Assembly: GCA_029054245.1 (NCBI GenBank)
Contig: JAIDFQ010000006.1
Span: 1-64,000, forward strand
Direction of reading: 5' to 3'
DNA: 64,000 nt
From: Lachnospiraceae bacterium
Lineage (GTDB): Bacteria; Bacillota; Clostridia; Lachnospirales; Lachnospiraceae
Shown here: piece after piece, positions 45,555 through 55,078 of the stretch
How positions within the stretch are numbered: position 1 is the first letter of the stretch
Layout of the letters: the number at the start of each line of letters is the position of its first letter
Made by a program: the position numbers and the translations under genes
The notes under the pieces: generated by a model
Database searches by the model: none
Seen by the model: the letters and a program-made list of their open reading frames with translations, nothing else
What the model was told of the DNA's origin: nothing

Positions 45555-46157
45555 TTAAATTACCCCCACGTTATTTATAATTTCCTGTGCAATTTGTTCT
45601 AACGTTATTCCCTTCTCCACAAGACCTGCTGCAACGGCACTTCTCGGCATACCGTATACGGTACAGGTTGCCTCGCTTTGAACGAATACCGTTACTTTTT
45701 TCTTTTCCATTAAATTTCGGATTCCTGCCGTCCCGTCAGCCCCCATTCCGGTTAAAACGACACATACTACTTCGTCATACCCGCAGTCTGCAAGCGACTC
45801 ATACATATAATTTGCACAGGGACGTACACCTTCTCTCGGTGCTTCATCTGAATAATGTATGACATGTCGGGCTCCGCTTTTACCTGCCTTCATATGCCTG
45901 CCGCCCCGGGCAAGAAATACTTGCCCCGGACTTAGCACATCCCCCTCTGCAGCCTCCTTTACGGCAAGCGGGCTTAACGTATTAAGTCTTCCCGCCAATG
46001 CCTCCGTAAACCCTGCCGGCATATGCTGTACAATCATAACAGGTGCATTGAGATTGGATGGAAGCAAAGGAATCAAAGTCTGCAACGCCTTCGGTCCGCC
46101 GGTAGAGCTGGCAATTGCAACAATTTTCTTTCCGGCTTTACTTTCATCTGCCTTCAT
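45555..46157 (-). CDS. cheB: CheB methylesterase domain without receiver
   Basis: A 200-residue protein that contains only the catalytic part of CheB: nucleophile Ser in IASSTGGPKAL, His in IVQHMPAGFT, Asp in VLTGMGADGTAGI. The N-terminal response-regulator domain of normal CheB (about 350 residues) is absent. The ATG at 46157 has AGAAGGA upstream and no receiver-like sequence lies in the 86-base gap before it. It should demethylate receptors without direct CheA control, unless another receiver acts in trans. Confidence 0.9.
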   Translation of the reverse strand: MKADESKAGKKIVAIASSTGGPKALQTLIPLLPSNLNAPVMIVQHMPAGFTEALAGRLNTLSPLAVKEAAEGDVLSPGQVFLARGGRHMKAGKSGARHVIHYSDEAPREGVRPCANYMYESLADCGYDEVVCVVLTGMGADGTAGIRNLMEKKKVTVFVQSEATCTVYGMPRSAVAAGLVEKGITLEQIAQEIINNVGVI

Positions 46158-46242
46158 TACGCTAAATCCTTCTCAAAATGTGATTTTGTATATGTTATAG
46201 TATAGCACAAACACCGCTTCTCATAGGTGCATAGTAATCTAA

Positions 46243-46968
46243 TTATAAATCTTTTTCACGTTTTCTGTTCTTTCTTTCCTGCTCAAAGATAAAACGGATA
46301 ATTTCTTCACGTTCTGCTGTTTCAATATTGATATAATGCGCACGATGCTCATAATATCCAGGCTTATCCTCCAGCTTCTTTACCACCAGAACTTTTGCGA
46401 TAATTGAATATTCTTTGGTTTTTCCGCCTCTGTCCAGATTATACCTACAATAAATCAAGCTCTCCGGCTCGTAAACTTGCTCTCCCACGAACCGGATACC
46501 GCCGCCGCTGATATCTACAATGACATTGTGCTGCAAAGGCCGTCTGCGCTCAAGAAAATCAAACTTCATTCCCAGCGCCTCAATCTCTTCCTCTGCGAGC
46601 AGCCTCGCCTCCATATCCAGCGCGCAGCTCAAACGATAATATTCCCTTCTTTGGAATTTACTAAGACTACTGGAAAGCTCCATAAGCAGGACAAATTGAT
46701 TTTCTGTCTTATATCGGTCTACAACAGTCGCAAGACTCTGGTATACACCTGCAGACGTATAAAAAAACACTTCATATTCTGTATTTACAGGCAATAAAAC
46801 AAGCTTTGACTGCTCCATCGGCATCCGCATCTCAAATCTATCCTCCGACACAACGTCAAGTACTTGGCTTTGATATACTTTTTTCTTTTCATCGTCATCA
46901 ACATAATTTACTCGTTCCGCTGCCTGTATTTCTATTCTGTTACCTGGCATAACGTATTTTGATAACAT
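46243..46968 (-). CDS. YcgR-like PilZ c-di-GMP-binding protein
   Basis: A 241-residue protein with an N-terminal YcgR-type domain and a C-terminal PilZ domain. The c-di-GMP motifs are QRREYYRLSC (RxxxR) at about residue 107 and DISGGGIRF (DxSxxG) near 153. It probably slows or steers the motor when c-di-GMP rises. GGGAGG precedes the ATG. It lies between flhG and cheB. Confidence 0.9.
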   Translation of the reverse strand: MLSKYVMPGNRIEIQAAERVNYVDDDEKKKVYQSQVLDVVSEDRFEMRMPMEQSKLVLLPVNTEYEVFFYTSAGVYQSLATVVDRYKTENQFVLLMELSSSLSKFQRREYYRLSCALDMEARLLAEEEIEALGMKFDFLERRRPLQHNVIVDISGGGIRFVGEQVYEPESLIYCRYNLDRGGKTKEYSIIAKVLVVKKLEDKPGYYEHRAHYINIETAEREEIIRFIFEQERKNRKREKDL

Positions 46969-46983
46969 GACTGCTCCTCCCTG

Positions 46984-47868
46984 TTAAAGTATTTTACCTG
47001 TTACTATATGCGAAAAAAATGCTGCCATCCCCCTTTTAGGAACACTTTTACTTAATTCTTTGTTCATAAGCTTTGCGGCAATCGTCTCATACGCCACAGC
47101 GGATTTTGCTGTAGGTGATTTCAGCGATATCGGCATCTGCTGCATGACAGCCTTTGACAACTGTGTATCTTGGGGTATTGCGCCTAGATAAGTAATCGGT
47201 ATCTTTAAATATTTGCCTACCACTGTATCCAGCTTCTCAAAAAGCCGTTCCCCGTCCGCCTTATCCTCCACTTTATTCGCAATCACCTTCACCTGAGTCA
47301 TTTCAGCAGAAAACCTGGAGTGTCTCCCTAACGCCTTCAGAAGGGAATAAGAATCCGTAATGGAAGTCGGCTCCGGCGTCGTCACCAGCAGAATCTCCCC
47401 ACTTGCCACCAAAAACTCTAACACTGCATCTGAAATTCCCGCCCCTGTATCCACAATAATAACATCTGCAATGGAATCAAGTTCTGCCAGATTATTGATG
47501 ATATAAATCAGGTAATCCCTGCTTAAATTGGAAAGCCCCGCAATTCCCGATCCGCCTGATATAAAACCCACATCCATAGGTCCCCAGGTGATGATCTCTT
47601 TTATACTCTTTCCCTGATAAATTAAATCACATAAGTTATGTTTTGGCACCGCGCCAAACATAATCTCTATATTTGCAAGACCGAAGTCTGCATCTAGAAT
47701 AATGACCCTCTGCCCCATCTTCCGAAACTGTATTGCCAGATTGATTGCTGTATTGGACTTGCCCACACCACCTTTTCCGCTGGTGACCGTAATCACTCTC
47801 GCTAAAGGTCTGCTATGCGTGCCGCCGCCTGCCTTTATGATATTTCTTAATTGTTCGGCTTGATCCAT
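46984..47868 (-). CDS. flhG: Flagellar number regulator FlhG (MinD-like ATPase)
   Basis: A 294-residue ParA/MinD-family ATPase with deviant Walker A SGKGGVGKSNTAINLA and ILDADFGLANIEI. The N-terminal DQAEQLRNI is the short motif that activates the FlhF GTPase. It controls the number and position of flagella with FlhF, encoded 38 bases upstream. Confidence 0.95.
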   Translation of the reverse strand: MDQAEQLRNIIKAGGGTHSRPLARVITVTSGKGGVGKSNTAINLAIQFRKMGQRVIILDADFGLANIEIMFGAVPKHNLCDLIYQGKSIKEIITWGPMDVGFISGGSGIAGLSNLSRDYLIYIINNLAELDSIADVIIVDTGAGISDAVLEFLVASGEILLVTTPEPTSITDSYSLLKALGRHSRFSAEMTQVKVIANKVEDKADGERLFEKLDTVVGKYLKIPITYLGAIPQDTQLSKAVMQQMPISLKSPTAKSAVAYETIAAKLMNKELSKSVPKRGMAAFFSHIVTGKIL

Positions 47869-47906
47869 ATATCTTCCTCGCTTTATCTGTGGTATTTACC
47901 AGCCTG

Positions 47907-49133
47907 TCAGTTACCTTTTCCGCCTAAAAGCTGCTTCACGGTCTTTTGTGGATTAAATACTTCAATATCATCAGGCACATTTTGTCCATATGTTACATAC
48001 GACAACGAGGCGCCCGTGTGAAGCTTCAAGTTCAGCAGACTGCCTAGCGTAGTCGTTTCATCCAGTTTCGTGAAAATAAGTTTATATTCTGTCATTTCAG
48101 AATATACATCTGCAATGCTGGCCAAATCCCGATATTTGGTCGTAGCGCTTAAAACCAAGAACACTTCCTTCTCTGCCATTCCATCTACACAATGGATAAA
48201 GCTGTTCATCGCTTCCTTCTGTGCTTCATTCTGATGGGAATGTCCTGCAGTATCCACCATGATAAAATCATAATTTCGGAAATCTTTAAGCGCCTGTTCA
48301 ATTTCTTCCGTTGAATAAATGACGCGGAATGGAACTTCAAGAATATTCGCATAAGTCCGAAGCTGTTCGGCCGCTGCAATGCGATACGTATCCGCCGTTA
48401 AAAGTGCAATCTTTCTACCGCCTTCTACACTGAACTTGGAAGCGATCTTTGCAATGGTAGTGGTCTTTCCCACGCCTGTCGGTCCCACGAAGAATATCAC
48501 CTTCGGTCCCTTACTGGCAGGTGTGATTTCAATTGGTTTTCCGAATTTCAGAATCATCTTCTGATAAATATTTGCCAATGCATAATCAAAGGGCATATTC
48601 GGCTTATTGATTTTTTCAATTTCATCAATAATCTGATTTGCGTTCTGTTCATTCACCTCATTGGTCAGCATCGTATTATAAAGCAGTTTCATGAAGCGTT
48701 CCACTTCACTTTCCTGCTCTTCTTCAGGATTTTCGCCCTTTAGCTCTTCCGGTTTTTGGAGTTGCTGTTCAAGCAGCGTATGGAGCGTGTCCAGCTTTTC
48801 CTCTATCGCACTGCTGTCCGTCCTGCTGCTTTCAGCTACCGTATCCTTCGCTAAATTATTGTCAATGGATGCGGCTGTCTCCATTGCAGCCTTATGCACA
48901 ATCGCATCTATAAATGGCTGCGGCCTAGCCTCGTCTTTCGGGGATGCTGCAGGCTGGTCAGGTTCTTCCTCCAATGCCACAGTAACTTCTACAAGCTGGG
49001 GTTTTAAAAAGCTGAACATCCCTTTCCGTTTTATGTTCCTGACGTTCATAATCACGACATTACTGCCCAGTTCTTTCTTGGCGCTTTCCACCGCTTCCGC
49101 TTCTGTTTTCCCTTGAAATTTTTTTATAATCAT
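47907..49133 (-). CDS. flhF: Flagellar SRP-like GTPase FlhF
   Basis: A 408-residue GTPase: an N-terminal basic region, a variable acidic middle (about 85-150), and the NG domain with GPTGVGKTTTIAKIA, TADTYRIAAAEQLRTYA, DTAGHSHQNE and TKLDETTTLGSLL. It places the flagellar base at the membrane. Its ATG overlaps the flhA stop by four bases. Confidence 0.96.
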   Translation of the reverse strand: MIIKKFQGKTEAEAVESAKKELGSNVVIMNVRNIKRKGMFSFLKPQLVEVTVALEEEPDQPAASPKDEARPQPFIDAIVHKAAMETAASIDNNLAKDTVAESSRTDSSAIEEKLDTLHTLLEQQLQKPEELKGENPEEEQESEVERFMKLLYNTMLTNEVNEQNANQIIDEIEKINKPNMPFDYALANIYQKMILKFGKPIEITPASKGPKVIFFVGPTGVGKTTTIAKIASKFSVEGGRKIALLTADTYRIAAAEQLRTYANILEVPFRVIYSTEEIEQALKDFRNYDFIMVDTAGHSHQNEAQKEAMNSFIHCVDGMAEKEVFLVLSATTKYRDLASIADVYSEMTEYKLIFTKLDETTTLGSLLNLKLHTGASLSYVTYGQNVPDDIEVFNPQKTVKQLLGGKGN

Positions 49134-51169
49134 GCTGTCACCATTCCCACAGATTGTAATTCTATGCTACTCTCTATTTCATTATATGAAACCACAATCA
49201 GATCCTTATAATAATCTTCCGTCAAACGCTTAAAATACATGCGGACAATTGGAGACGTAATGACAATAGGGTTCTTCCCCAGATTCTCCAGCTTCGTAAT
49301 TTCATTGCCCACTGATTTCATAATCGCCTTCGTCTTTTCAGGATCCAAAGTAAGGTATGCCCCGGTTTCTGTCTGCTTGATGCTTGCCATAACTTCCTGC
49401 TCCAGTTTCGGATCAAGCGTCACCACACTGGTCGTTTCATTAGCTGGGAAGAACTTGCTGGAAATAGCACGTTTAAGACTCTGTCTTACGTACTCTGTGA
49501 GGATATCCGTATCCCTTGTAGTGGCGGCATAATCAGCAAGCGTCTCAAATATCGTAAGAAGGTCTCTGATTGAGATTCCCTCTTTCAAAAGATTCTGCAA
49601 AACCTTCTGCACTTCACCAAGCCCAAGCAGCTTCGGAACAAGCTCCTCTACCAAAGAAGGATTGGTCTCTTTTAAGTTGTTGACCAGATTCTGTACATCC
49701 TGCCTTGTGAGCAATTCGGAAATGTACTGCCTGATGATTTCCGTCAAATGAGTCGCAATGATAGACGGAGGATCCACAACCGTATAGCCCATACTTTCGG
49801 CACGTTCCCTCTGCCCCTCTGTGATCCAGATTGCAGGGAGATGGAATGAAGGCTCAAAGGTAGGGATTCCCGTAATCTCCTCCTCCACATAGCCCGGATT
49901 CATTGCCATATAATGGTCAAAAAGGATCTCTCCCTCGCTGACCTGTATTCCCTTTATTTTGATAATATACTGATTCGGATTCAACTGAATATTATCACGA
50001 AGTCTGATAATCGGAACGACTGTACCAAGCTCAAGCGCAATCTGCCTCCTGATCATTACCACACGGTCTAAAAGATCACCGCCCTGATTCACATCAGCCA
50101 GCGGAATAATTCCATAGCCAAATTCCAATTCGATAGGATCGACCTGCAACAGGCTGTTGACATTTTCCGGCTGCCTGATTTCTTCCGCGGCAACCTCTTC
50201 CGCATCGATTTCTCCTTCAATCTGTGCCGTTTCTATCGTACCTGCTATCATTCTTCCTGTAACAATAAAGATAAGTCCCAGCGCCAAAAAGACAAGATCT
50301 GGAAGGGGGGTTATCAATCCCAATACCGCAATAATCGCGCCAACAAGATAAAGCACCTTGGGAATACCAAAAAGCTGGCTGACAAGCACTGTACCAAAGT
50401 CTGCATCTTTAGAGCCCTTTGTGACAAGAATACCTGTGGACAAAGATACCAGCAAAGAAGGAATCTGGCTGACCAGACCGTCACCGATAGTAAGGATTAC
50501 ATATTTATCAAGTGCTGCGCTAAACTCCATTCCCTGAGAAAGTACGCCCATGGCGATCCCCCCCACAATGTTTACCGCTGTGATGATAAGTCCTGCTGTG
50601 GCATCTCCTTTTACATACTTAACCGCACCATCCATGGAACCGAAAAAACTTGCCTCTTCCTGTATCTTATCCCTGCGCCTCTTTGCTTCTGCATCTGTAA
50701 TAGCGCCAGTATTCAAGTCTGCATCGATCGCCATCTGCTTACCTGGCATAGCATCCAGTGTAAATCTGGCCGTTACCTCTGCAACTCGCTCAGAACCTTT
50801 GTTGATGACCATGAACTGAACCAATATTAAAATTATGAATACGATCGTGCCGACCACTAGATTATTTCCACCTACATAACTACCAAAAGTAGCCACCACC
50901 TGTCCCGGATCACCTGTTGTCAGAATCAGCCTGGTGGAAGAGATATTCAGGGAGATTCGGAAGATGGTCGTAAAAAGCAACATGGTGGGATAAAAAGACA
51001 TATCCAGCACTTCCTTAGAAAACATGGTTCCAAAGAGTATCGTAAACGCTATCGCTATATTACAGGCAAGCAGCACATCCAAAAGCCCATTAGGAATAGG
51101 CACGATCATCATGATAAACGCCGCAAGGACATATAGTGCAACTCCAATATCTGCTTTTTTCATAGCCAC
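49130..51169 (-). CDS. flhA: Flagellar type III export protein FlhA
   Basis: A 679-residue export-gate subunit: eight membrane helices in the first half, the FHIPEP loop (TARFTLDAMPGKQMAIDADL) near residue 143, and a large cytosolic domain. It uses the proton gradient to export hook and filament subunits. Confidence 0.97.
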   Translation of the reverse strand: MAMKKADIGVALYVLAAFIMMIVPIPNGLLDVLLACNIAIAFTILFGTMFSKEVLDMSFYPTMLLFTTIFRISLNISSTRLILTTGDPGQVVATFGSYVGGNNLVVGTIVFIILILVQFMVINKGSERVAEVTARFTLDAMPGKQMAIDADLNTGAITDAEAKRRRDKIQEEASFFGSMDGAVKYVKGDATAGLIITAVNIVGGIAMGVLSQGMEFSAALDKYVILTIGDGLVSQIPSLLVSLSTGILVTKGSKDADFGTVLVSQLFGIPKVLYLVGAIIAVLGLITPLPDLVFLALGLIFIVTGRMIAGTIETAQIEGEIDAEEVAAEEIRQPENVNSLLQVDPIELEFGYGIIPLADVNQGGDLLDRVVMIRRQIALELGTVVPIIRLRDNIQLNPNQYIIKIKGIQVSEGEILFDHYMAMNPGYVEEEITGIPTFEPSFHLPAIWITEGQRERAESMGYTVVDPPSIIATHLTEIIRQYISELLTRQDVQNLVNNLKETNPSLVEELVPKLLGLGEVQKVLQNLLKEGISIRDLLTIFETLADYAATTRDTDILTEYVRQSLKRAISSKFFPANETTSVVTLDPKLEQEVMASIKQTETGAYLTLDPEKTKAIMKSVGNEITKLENLGKNPIVITSPIVRMYFKRLTEDYYKDLIVVSYNEIESSIELQSVGMVTA

Positions 51170-51179
51170 TCTCCTTTCT

Positions 51180-52304
51180 TTATACTTTTCCTTTCAGTTG
51201 ATATACAAAGGCAAGAACCTCTGCCACCGCCTGATATAATTCGGGAGGAATCAGCTCTCCGACATCTACATTTGCATAAAGCATTCTTGCCAGAGGCTTG
51301 TTCTCCACGATTTCTATATTATTTTCTTTTGCAATATCTTTGATTCTCTGCGCCAGATAATTCTCACCTTTTGCAAGGACATAAGGCGCATCGTACTTAT
51401 CAGGATCGTATTTGATTGCCACCGCATAATGAGTAGGGTTGGTAATGACTACATCCGCCTCCGGAAGCTGCTGCATCATACGGCGCATGGAAGCTTCTCT
51501 CATACGCTGCTTCTGCTTACTCTTTACCTGCGGATCTCCTTCCTGATTCTTATATTCATCTTTCACTTCCTGCTTTGTCATCTTCATATCTTCTTTGTAC
51601 TTCCATTTCTGATACCCAAAGTCAAGAAATGCAATTATCATATAGATTGCCGCAATCCTGATGCCCAGATCGGTTACGATCTCTCCAATCAGTGCAATTG
51701 CCTGGTTTAAAGATATATCATACAGGATAAAGACCTGCCCCAGACGTTCCCGCAAATAGGAATATACTACATAACCAATAACCGCCAGCTTGGCAAGAGC
51801 CTTAATCAATTCCACTATCGAATTAGCTGAGAAAAAACGTTTAAATCCCTTAAGAGGATTCAGTTTACTAAACTTCGGCTTCAACGGCTTAGATGTAGGT
51901 TTCCATTTAACCTGTACCAAATCACATATAAATGCAACTATAAATCCCACAAGAAGTATGGGAAGAATAATCAGCACCAGCTGCAACATCATGGTGCGGA
52001 TTAATGCATGAATAGACGCAGTCGGAAGATCGCCATTATACATCTTAACTACAGAAGGAATCTGGTTATAAACAGCCGAAAATCCCTGTAAAAATCTCGT
52101 CCCCATTATTCCCAGGTATAGCTCTAATACCAAAAACAATGCAAGCAGACTAAACGCATTGCCAATTTCCTTACTTTTCGCTACCTGGCCTTCTTTTCTT
52201 GCATCATCCAGTTTTTTGGCGGTAGGCTCCTCTGTCTTTTCACCGCCCGGACCATCCTTGGCAAAAAACTGCAGATTGTATTCTAATGTCAATTTATTTT
52301 GCAC
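51180..52304 (-). CDS. flhB: Flagellar type III export switch protein FlhB
   Basis: A 374-residue protein with four membrane helices and a self-cleaving C-terminal domain with the NPTH motif (VITNPTHYAVAIKYDP), which switches export from hook to filament. The GTG at 52304 is chosen because AAAGGAGG lies seven bases upstream; an open frame extends to 52340 without one. The N-terminus LQFFAKDGPGGEKTEEPTAK is typical. Confidence 0.95.
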   Translation of the reverse strand: MQNKLTLEYNLQFFAKDGPGGEKTEEPTAKKLDDARKEGQVAKSKEIGNAFSLLALFLVLELYLGIMGTRFLQGFSAVYNQIPSVVKMYNGDLPTASIHALIRTMMLQLVLIILPILLVGFIVAFICDLVQVKWKPTSKPLKPKFSKLNPLKGFKRFFSANSIVELIKALAKLAVIGYVVYSYLRERLGQVFILYDISLNQAIALIGEIVTDLGIRIAAIYMIIAFLDFGYQKWKYKEDMKMTKQEVKDEYKNQEGDPQVKSKQKQRMREASMRRMMQQLPEADVVITNPTHYAVAIKYDPDKYDAPYVLAKGENYLAQRIKDIAKENNIEIVENKPLARMLYANVDVGELIPPELYQAVAEVLAFVYQLKGKV

Positions 52305-52350
52305 CAATCTGCCTCCTTTTATCTGAGACTTTCCTTTCATCCGCCTTTCT

Positions 52351-53130
52351 CTACATCATTGCCTCCACAAAAGTGACAATCGTTTTTTTCATCTGGCTGT
52401 AAATAAAGTCTGCCGCACCTGGCAGCATGGCAGTAGACAAAAATAATATGCTGATACCTACCAGCACCTTCATCTGAATACCGACTGCAAACATATTTAG
52501 CTGCGGCGAAACCTTCGCCAACACGCCCAATACTGCATTTAAAATAATCATAACGGCAAAGATAGGCAGACATATTCTAAAACCAATAATAATATAATCC
52601 GACATAAATCCTGTTATTGCCGCAAGTAGGGAATCTCCCTCAAGCACGATTCCGTTTACCGGAATCAATATATAAGTTTCTGCTAATGCCTTAAGAAGAT
52701 ATCTATGCATGCCTGAAATCATCAGCATAAGCAGAACCATATAATTATAATAAACACCTGTTATCGTAGAATTTTCTCTGGTAGTAGGGTCTAACATACT
52801 TGCCATGGAAAGCCCCATTTCCATATCTGCAATCTGTCCTGCAAAAGTAACTACAGTACTGCAGAGATTGGCGGCAAATCCTATCATGAATCCGGTCACT
52901 GCCTCCTTCATGATCATAATAGAATATGCAAGAAGTGTGTCATATGACAGGTCTCTGCGCGGTACGACCTGATAAAGCAACACTGTCAGGCAGAGGCTAA
53001 GTCCAATCCTGACACTTCGCGGTGTATTGCTCATACTGAAAAAAGGCGCTACGAACACAAAACAGCTGACCCTGACCAGTACCAGCAATAAAAATTCCAG
53101 ATCCGCATAAGAAAACGTATATTCTAGCAT
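52351..53130 (-). CDS. fliR: Flagellar export gate protein FliR
   Basis: A 259-residue membrane protein with about six helices (RVSCFVFVAPFFS, AGQIADMEMGLSMASMLDP). It forms the export gate with FliP and FliQ. Confidence 0.95.
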   Translation of the reverse strand: MLEYTFSYADLEFLLLVLVRVSCFVFVAPFFSMSNTPRSVRIGLSLCLTVLLYQVVPRRDLSYDTLLAYSIMIMKEAVTGFMIGFAANLCSTVVTFAGQIADMEMGLSMASMLDPTTRENSTITGVYYNYMVLLMLMISGMHRYLLKALAETYILIPVNGIVLEGDSLLAAITGFMSDYIIIGFRICLPIFAVMIILNAVLGVLAKVSPQLNMFAVGIQMKVLVGISILFLSTAMLPGAADFIYSQMKKTIVTFVEAMM

Positions 53131-53136
53131 AATCTA

Positions 53137-53406
53137 CTACCTGACATAAAGATTAAAGTCAGACCACAAACTGACCATGAATCCCGACAATTCCGTCAGC
53201 ATCCAGTTGCCAATTACAGTAAGTGCAAGAAACACTGCAAGTATTTTAGGCACAAAAGTAAGGGTCTGCTCCTGTATAGAAGTAACCGTCTGAAAAATAC
53301 TGATAATCAGACCAACAATCAACGACACCATAAGAACCGGAGCCGCCACCTTTATAACCATAAATAAAGCCGAACTGGCAATATCTGTAACCTCTTCAAC
53401 TGTCAT
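53137..53406 (-). CDS. fliQ: Flagellar export gate protein FliQ
   Basis: An 89-residue protein with two membrane helices (VLMVSLIVGLIISIFQTVTS, LAVFLALTVIGNWML). It is separated from fliR by six bases. Confidence 0.95.
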   Translation of the reverse strand: MTVEEVTDIASSALFMVIKVAAPVLMVSLIVGLIISIFQTVTSIQEQTLTFVPKILAVFLALTVIGNWMLTELSGFMVSLWSDFNLYVR

Positions 53407-53441
53407 ATCTTTTCATCCTTCCAATCCATTCTCCCGGTATA

Positions 53442-54311
53442 TTACGGAGAAAAAGTTTCCACCAAGTTGATAATAATCAGATTCCATCCGTCAGCGAGCA
53501 CAAACAGTAGGATTTTGAACGGCATTGAAATCGTGGTCGGCGGCAGCATCATCATACCCATACTCATCAACGTTGATGCCACAACCATATCAATCACAAT
53601 AAACGGAATATAAATAATAAATCCTATTATGAATGCTTCCCGAAGTTCTCCTAAAATAAAACTCGGGACAAGGATTGCGAGCGGGATATGGTCTAGATTT
53701 CCATCCCATTCTTCACCCGAAATTTCCAAAAACATTCTTACATCATTTGTCTGCGTCTGCGTATACATAAATTCCCTAAGAGGCTGGATTCCGGCTTCAA
53801 AAAATTCTTCCTGAGTGATGGTACCCGCTTCAAATGGAACCACCGCTTCATCATAAATTTTTGAAAGTGTCGGCTGCATAATAAAATAAGTCAGAAACAA
53901 AGCTAACCCAAGCAGTACCTGATTAGGCGGCGCCGTTTGGGTATTTAAAGCTGTTCTCGTAAAATGGAGTACAATAATGGTTCTGGTAAATGAAGTCAAC
54001 ATAACCAGCAGCGTTGGCGCCAGCCCAATTAATGTCAATGTAAGCAGTATCCGCAATGTTCCATTTACCTGACCGTTACCGCCGCTTTGTGTAATCGTCA
54101 GATTATTTGCAATATTCAATTCTGATAAATCTTCCCTGGAATCTGCGCTTCCGGGTTCTTCAATATTGGTTCTTTCCTCCATCTGCCCTGTAAGAGCAGG
54201 ATCAACCTCACTCGCCAGCGAATCCATTTGGGGAATAATACACAATATGCCCACCGTCATCAGCAGGCATATTATCTTTATTATTTTTTTAACGGCAAAA
54301 TTCTTTTTCAT
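53442..54311 (-). CDS. fliP: Flagellar export gate protein FliP
   Basis: A 289-residue protein with an N-terminal signal peptide (residues 1-32), an acidic segment, and four membrane helices with the FliP signatures LTSFTRTIIVLHFTRTAL and FIIYIPFIVIDMVVASTLMS. It forms the core of the export pore. Confidence 0.96.
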   Translation of the reverse strand: MKKNFAVKKIIKIICLLMTVGILCIIPQMDSLASEVDPALTGQMEERTNIEEPGSADSREDLSELNIANNLTITQSGGNGQVNGTLRILLTLTLIGLAPTLLVMLTSFTRTIIVLHFTRTALNTQTAPPNQVLLGLALFLTYFIMQPTLSKIYDEAVVPFEAGTITQEEFFEAGIQPLREFMYTQTQTNDVRMFLEISGEEWDGNLDHIPLAILVPSFILGELREAFIIGFIIYIPFIVIDMVVASTLMSMGMMMLPPTTISMPFKILLFVLADGWNLIIINLVETFSP

Positions 54312-54327
54312 ATGGTTGCCTTTTCCC

Positions 54328-54696
54328 TTAGTCCTTATCTTTATCCTTCAATTTTTTCACTCTGTCTAGGACACTCGCAAAATCAAGTGCCTGCTCCTGC
54401 CTGTTCTCCTGAAGGTCAATCTCTTCCTCGGAAAGCTCTGAAAGCATATGAATCTCATCCTTTCCAATGGCAACCACAAGGTATTTCTTTCCTGCCCTTA
54501 TAATCTGAACATACTTATTCGCGGAAACCCGACAGGTTTCTACAATTTCCAGATTACCAGTGCCTGCCTTCCCCTTCTGATACTGGGCAATCCACCTTGT
54601 AATCAGATAAGTTGCGGCAAGCACAAAAACAAAAAGAATCAGCACTGTTATAAACTGAATATAACTATCCATCCTTGTAGTAACTGAAAGGAGCAT
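54328..54696 (-). CDS. fliO: Flagellar biosynthesis protein FliO
   Basis: A 122-residue protein with one membrane helix (FITVLILFVFVLAATYLI) and the FliO cytosolic domain (ETCRVSANKYVQIIRAGKKY). FliO helps FliP assemble. Its ATG follows the cheY stop by one base. Confidence 0.85.
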   Translation of the reverse strand: MLLSVTTRMDSYIQFITVLILFVFVLAATYLITRWIAQYQKGKAGTGNLEIVETCRVSANKYVQIIRAGKKYLVVAIGKDEIHMLSELSEEEIDLQENRQEQALDFASVLDRVKKLKDKDKD

Positions 54697-54697
54697 G

Positions 54698-55060
54698 TTA
54701 ACCGACTACCTTCTTTACCGCTTCCAATACACGCTCAGGCTGGAAAGGCTTTACGATAAAGTCCTTTGCACCGCCCTGAATAGCTTCGATAACCATAGCC
54801 TGCTGTCCCATTGCGGAACACATGATTACCATTGCATTCGGATCTGCACCCTTAATCTTCTTAAGAGCGGCAATACCGTCAACTTCCGGCATGGTGATGT
54901 CCATGAGTACAAGATCAGGCTTTAATTCGTTATACTTTTCAAAAGCCTTTGCGCCATTTTCAGCTTCGCCTACAACATTATAGCCATTCTTTGTCAGAAT
55001 GTCCTTAATCATCATACGCATGAAAGCTGCATCATCAACTACTAATACATTTTTAGCCAT
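54698..55060 (-). CDS. cheY: Chemotaxis response regulator CheY
   Basis: A 120-residue single receiver domain: acid pair in VLVVDDAAFMR, phosphorylated Asp in LVLMDITMPEVDG, Ser-Ala in MCSAMGQQ, and Lys in FIVKPF. CheY-P binds the FliM/FliY switch encoded directly upstream. Confidence 0.96.
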   Translation of the reverse strand: MAKNVLVVDDAAFMRMMIKDILTKNGYNVVGEAENGAKAFEKYNELKPDLVLMDITMPEVDGIAALKKIKGADPNAMVIMCSAMGQQAMVIEAIQGGAKDFIVKPFQPERVLEAVKKVVG

Positions 55061-55078
55061 ATTTTTCTCTCCTACTTT

